This document shows positions 61,014-64,000 of a DNA stretch of 64,000 bases, one piece after another. Within the stretch, counting starts at the first letter, position 1. Every line of letters begins with the position of its first letter. This DNA comes from Hevea brasiliensis (lineage: Eukaryota > Streptophyta > Magnoliopsida > Malpighiales > Euphorbiaceae). The stretch covers positions 372,001 to 436,000 of the forward strand of contig NC_079502.1 in assembly GCF_030052815.1 (NCBI RefSeq), in the 5' to 3' direction. The notes beneath the pieces were generated by a model, which was given only the letters and a program-made list of their open reading frames with translations, ran no database searches and was not told the origin of the DNA. The position numbers and the translations under genes were made by a program.

Positions 61014-62640
61014 GAGGAGAGAAATACACAATGAGAGTTGTCAAGTGCTAGCATATTTTACAAAACTCATAAAGATGGAGGGACAATTCGATACTTTGAC
61101 TTGAATTATGCATTTTCTTTTGATGATTGTCCCTAAAATTGCCACCCCCAAACTCATTTCTTTTAATACTTTGGGTGGATTTCTTTCAATTTGAATGACA
61201 ATAATGAAAAGCACATATACTAGCATTTTTACAAGATGACAAGCATTTCTTCTCCCTTTTATTGTACATTTTTTTTCTCTTTTTTTTTTTTTTTATAAAG
61301 TGTACCTAATATTCAATTATCCTCATGAAAAGGGTTGGAGTATTTGGTTCATTGGCTAGGTAGCAACAAGGGTTTCAAGGAAAATCAGGAATAAAAAAGC
61401 CTCAAAGGGGTTTGCAAGGGTCAATTTTAATTAGGAAAAGGGCCAAAGGTTTAAAATAAGAAGGTTTAAATCAAAGAATGCCTAATCATCTCTCTTTTCA
61501 AGTACAAGCTGGTATTTCGCCGTGAAAGGTTTAGAAAATTTGTTCTAGGATTGGTGAGACATCATTTGACTACCTTATATCCAATAACTCCCTCTAAGCA
61601 TTCCAATCTCCAAAGGACTAGTTGGGTGGCTTTTTGGCTAAGAAGATATAGGCAAGGGATAGACACTTCAAAGCCTTGCACCTCTTAGGAAACTTTCAAT
61701 CCACAAACCCAACTAAAGGTAGGTCAAATCACTCTCATAGGCAGATTTTCAATACTCAAGGGATTTGGCAAAAGATTTTAATTCATGATGCATGATTCCT
61801 AAAAATGAGTAATGCAATAACTAAATGGAGGAAATCTATTTGTATGCAATATGTACAATTTCTAAGTGATGTATAATGTGTATGTAAATGATGTATAATG
61901 TGTGTGTAAATGTGTTATGTATATGTATGTAAGGATGTATATGTAAAATATTTACAATATATGTAAATGGAATGGGATGGGATGTTCCTAAACTCAAAAT
62001 GTGAAAAATGAGGCCAAAATCAAAATGTGCACAAAAATGAAGCAAAAATCAAAATGTGCACCCCCAAACTCAAAATTAAACATTGTCCTCAATGTCTCAA
62101 GCAGTATATTACCAAAACTCAAAGCAAGTAATAATTACCAGGAATTGTGAAAGTTAAGAGCAAAAAGAAAGAGTTACCTGGTATGGAGCAGATGAGAATT
62201 CAATATATAAAGGGATGCATAAGAAGCTGCACAGGTTATGCAGAGTTAAGTGCTGTCCAGAACATGTGCATAAGTAGGTTGCATAAGCTGTGCGGTTCTG
62301 CATGAGTGGCAATAAGGGCTGCACAGGCTATGCAGGACAATTGCATAAGGGAATTACAGCCTGTGCAGTATATTCAAAGTTGCTCCATGATGATGAGCAA
62401 GGGGAAATGTACAACCAGCAGTAGAAGCATGGAAATATATACAGAGTATGGACAAATATGTACAAAAGGGCAATAAGTGCGATGGAAATCAAAGAAAACT
62501 AATATAATAACTATCCAAGAAAACTTCAAGAAAAACAGAATTTAAAACAAACTAATTCAAAACAAACAAACATAATTCAAAACAAACTATAAATGTTTGA
62601 ACATATTTACAAAGGAAAAGTCCTACAAGTTTGAACAAAA
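60408..62640. other. Athila-2 long non-coding zone
   Basis: Collinear with 36892-39132 in Athila-1. It differs by an (AT)n microsatellite at about 60946-61008 and a partial doubling of a GATGTATAATGTG word near 61869-61912. TGCATAAG words recur at 62215-62350. No gene is supported. Confidence 0.65.
60946..61008. repeat. (AT)n microsatellite in Athila-2
   Basis: An AT run of about 60 bp. Athila-1 has only a short TATAT stretch at the matching place (about 37404), so it expanded after the two elements diverged. Ile-Tyr repeat frames on both strands here are artefacts. Confidence 0.95.
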
Positions 62641-62649
62641 GTAAAACAA

Positions 62650-64000
62650 AAACTAATCTAGTTCTATTGTTTTGCCTTTATCCAAAGATGTTGCTAAGGG
62701 GTTTTGTCAGTTCTTTGTCACGAAACGATGGTGCTGGAGGAGGTGATGGAGGTGGAGGTGGCATTCCCAGAAAGATCATGAGTTGCTTCACCATCTCCTT
62801 CAATTCTTTCTGCTTATCCCTGGTTTCCATGACAAGGTCAAATAGTTGATCATGACGATCTTTGACTGTATCAAGACCAGTGTCAAGCTTCCTATCCACA
62901 AAGTATATATCATCACTAAGCCTGTCAAGAGAGGTGAATAAGGCTTTAGTGTTGAATGCAGGAGGGGCTGTGGATGAGGAAGGTTCAGCTGTAGGAGGTG
63001 TGGGCTGAGCAGAAGCTACTGGGGTCTCCTGTGCAGATGGAGGGGGTGGGGTAGGTTCGTGAGAGGCCGTGGGACCGATGGGAAAGGTTGGGCTTCTGGT
63101 TGTGCAATGGGCTCAGTTTCTGCTGCAGGTTGTGCAATGTCAGAATGTGGCAAACTGAACCCTGTTTTGGATAGGTGTGCAGTATCAAAATATAAGGTGT
63201 CCACAAGTGCTGGTATTGGGTGCTCTTCAGGATTAAAACCAAAATGCTTGGCTATAACTGTTATGAGCCCACCCAGGATAATGTCACCTATGGATTTGGT
63301 GGCAATATGCAACACATGCTCACAAAGGAAATAACCAGGAGAAACCTTGACCTTGTGAAAAGCACACCATAACATGAATAATTCGATTTCCCACAGACTG
63401 TAACTAGTCTCTCTGCCCAAAATAGTGCTAGCAATCAGTCTATGAATAAATCTAAGTGCAGGGTCAAGTATTTGAGAGGTTTTTGATATGCCAGCAGAAA
63501 AAGTCTGAGGTTGGTTTGTGATGATTCTCCAGAATTGTGCAGCATTCCAAATACCCTTGTTTGCTACCTCTACCCCTGTATATGGCACTCTAAATAGCCC
63601 ATCAATTGCAAAACCAAGAATGCTATGAAATTGATCCAATGATAACTCTCTATTTTGCCCCAAACATCTAAATTTCATAGTTGGCTTAAAATCTACATCA
63701 TGCAATTTCAGGTTGGCAGAGAATGAGGAAATAAATTCCAATACTAAGGCTGGGTAAACAATTTCTTGCTTGTGCACAAATTCCATCCAACCCATACCAT
63801 CAAGATAGGCAACCACATTATCAAATAAATCAAGTGACTGTAGAGAATCTACAGAAATATACCTAGTGGGCTGCACCTTCCTTTCCTTAAGTCTCTTAAA
63901 GGCTGCCTTTTGAACTGCATCAGGAAGAGGCCAAGGTAGTTTTGACACCAATGAGACTGCTGACATTTGCTTTTTGCTGGAAGAGGGTGATTTGGCTTGT
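62650..64000 (-). pseudogene. Extra ORF of Athila-2, N-terminus beyond window
   Basis: Minus-strand frame from the window edge to about 63016: FKRLKERKVQPTRYIS, DGMGWMEFVHKQEIVYP, KFRCLGQNRELSLDQFHSI and LWEIELFMLWCAFHKVKVSPG, continuous where Athila-1 is frameshifted. A shift near 63020-63060 breaks it. The C-terminal part (62678-62899) has the coiled coil RHDQLFDLVMETRDKQKEL and a Pro-rich end. Same unknown role as the Athila-1 ORF. Confidence 0.75.

Larger units (their letters stand above)
58769..64000 (-). mobile_element. Athila-2, 3' part only (continues beyond window)
   Basis: Begins TGATGTGGCCC at 58769. The flank AACTC (58764-58768) is continuous with AAGGGC in copy 1, so this is a clean insertion point. 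The LTR (58769-60391) and all following sequence are collinear with Athila-1 at 35257-40500 and in the same orientation. Gag, pol and the second LTR lie outside the window. It is clearly diverged from Athila-1, so it is a separate insertion rather than a duplicate of it. Confidence 0.9.

Overview
The window is AT-rich plant nuclear DNA, almost certainly from a eudicot. The evidence is a 7-exon sieve element occlusion (SEO) gene, a fragment of the plant 26S proteasome subunit RPN8, and a dense population of Copia, Gypsy/Athila, TRIM, hAT-type and RTE-LINE elements. The species cannot be fixed from the sequence. One 100-N assembly gap lies at 1590-1689. Only one host gene looks intact: the SEO gene at 28222-30972. 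All comparisons here were made by eye; no alignment or database search was run.

Layout. (i) 1-1366 is one arm of a ~0.94 kb inverted repeat (partner 16926-17861) holding a TRIM, and a second TRIM runs into the gap. (ii) 1690-4077 is a damaged SEO copy starting at the gap. (iii) 5508-16030 is a degenerate Ty1/copia element (copia-1) with 153-bp LTRs, carrying two solo LTR-like insertions, an RPN8 fragment, an extra ORF after pol and a hAT-type MITE inside that ORF. (iv) 16031-28066 is mostly gene-poor, with the other inverted-repeat arm, a 5'-truncated RTE LINE (17-bp target-site duplication) and AT microsatellites. (v) 28222-30972 is the intact SEO gene. (vi) From 28581 on, the SEO gene, its 3' flank and copia-1 appear a second time, now expanded by three younger elements: a full Athila-type Gypsy element (35257-49874, TSD GTTGT), a second copia (52255-57840, TSD AGAAC) and a second Athila that enters at 58769 and leaves the window.

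History by nesting. Copia-1 inserted about 1.4 kb downstream of SEO. Two solo LTRs (TSDs AAGGA and ATGAT) then settled in it, the larger one holding the RPN8 fragment. The block was duplicated, since both solo LTRs sit at identical sites in both copies. Copy 1 then lost about 0.95 kb of protease/integrase. Copy 2 received Athila-1, copia-2 and Athila-2, and copia-2 itself took an inverted double TRIM (819 bp, TSD CTTTC).

No CRISPR, tRNA, rRNA or new multi-gene system was seen. The most unusual items are the inverted TRIM dimer, the RPN8 piece inside an LTR-like insertion, a 73-bp tandem array of TGCATA palindromes in Athila, similar extra ORFs after pol in both a copia and Athila elements, and traces of a third, older SEO 3' flank next to copia-1.
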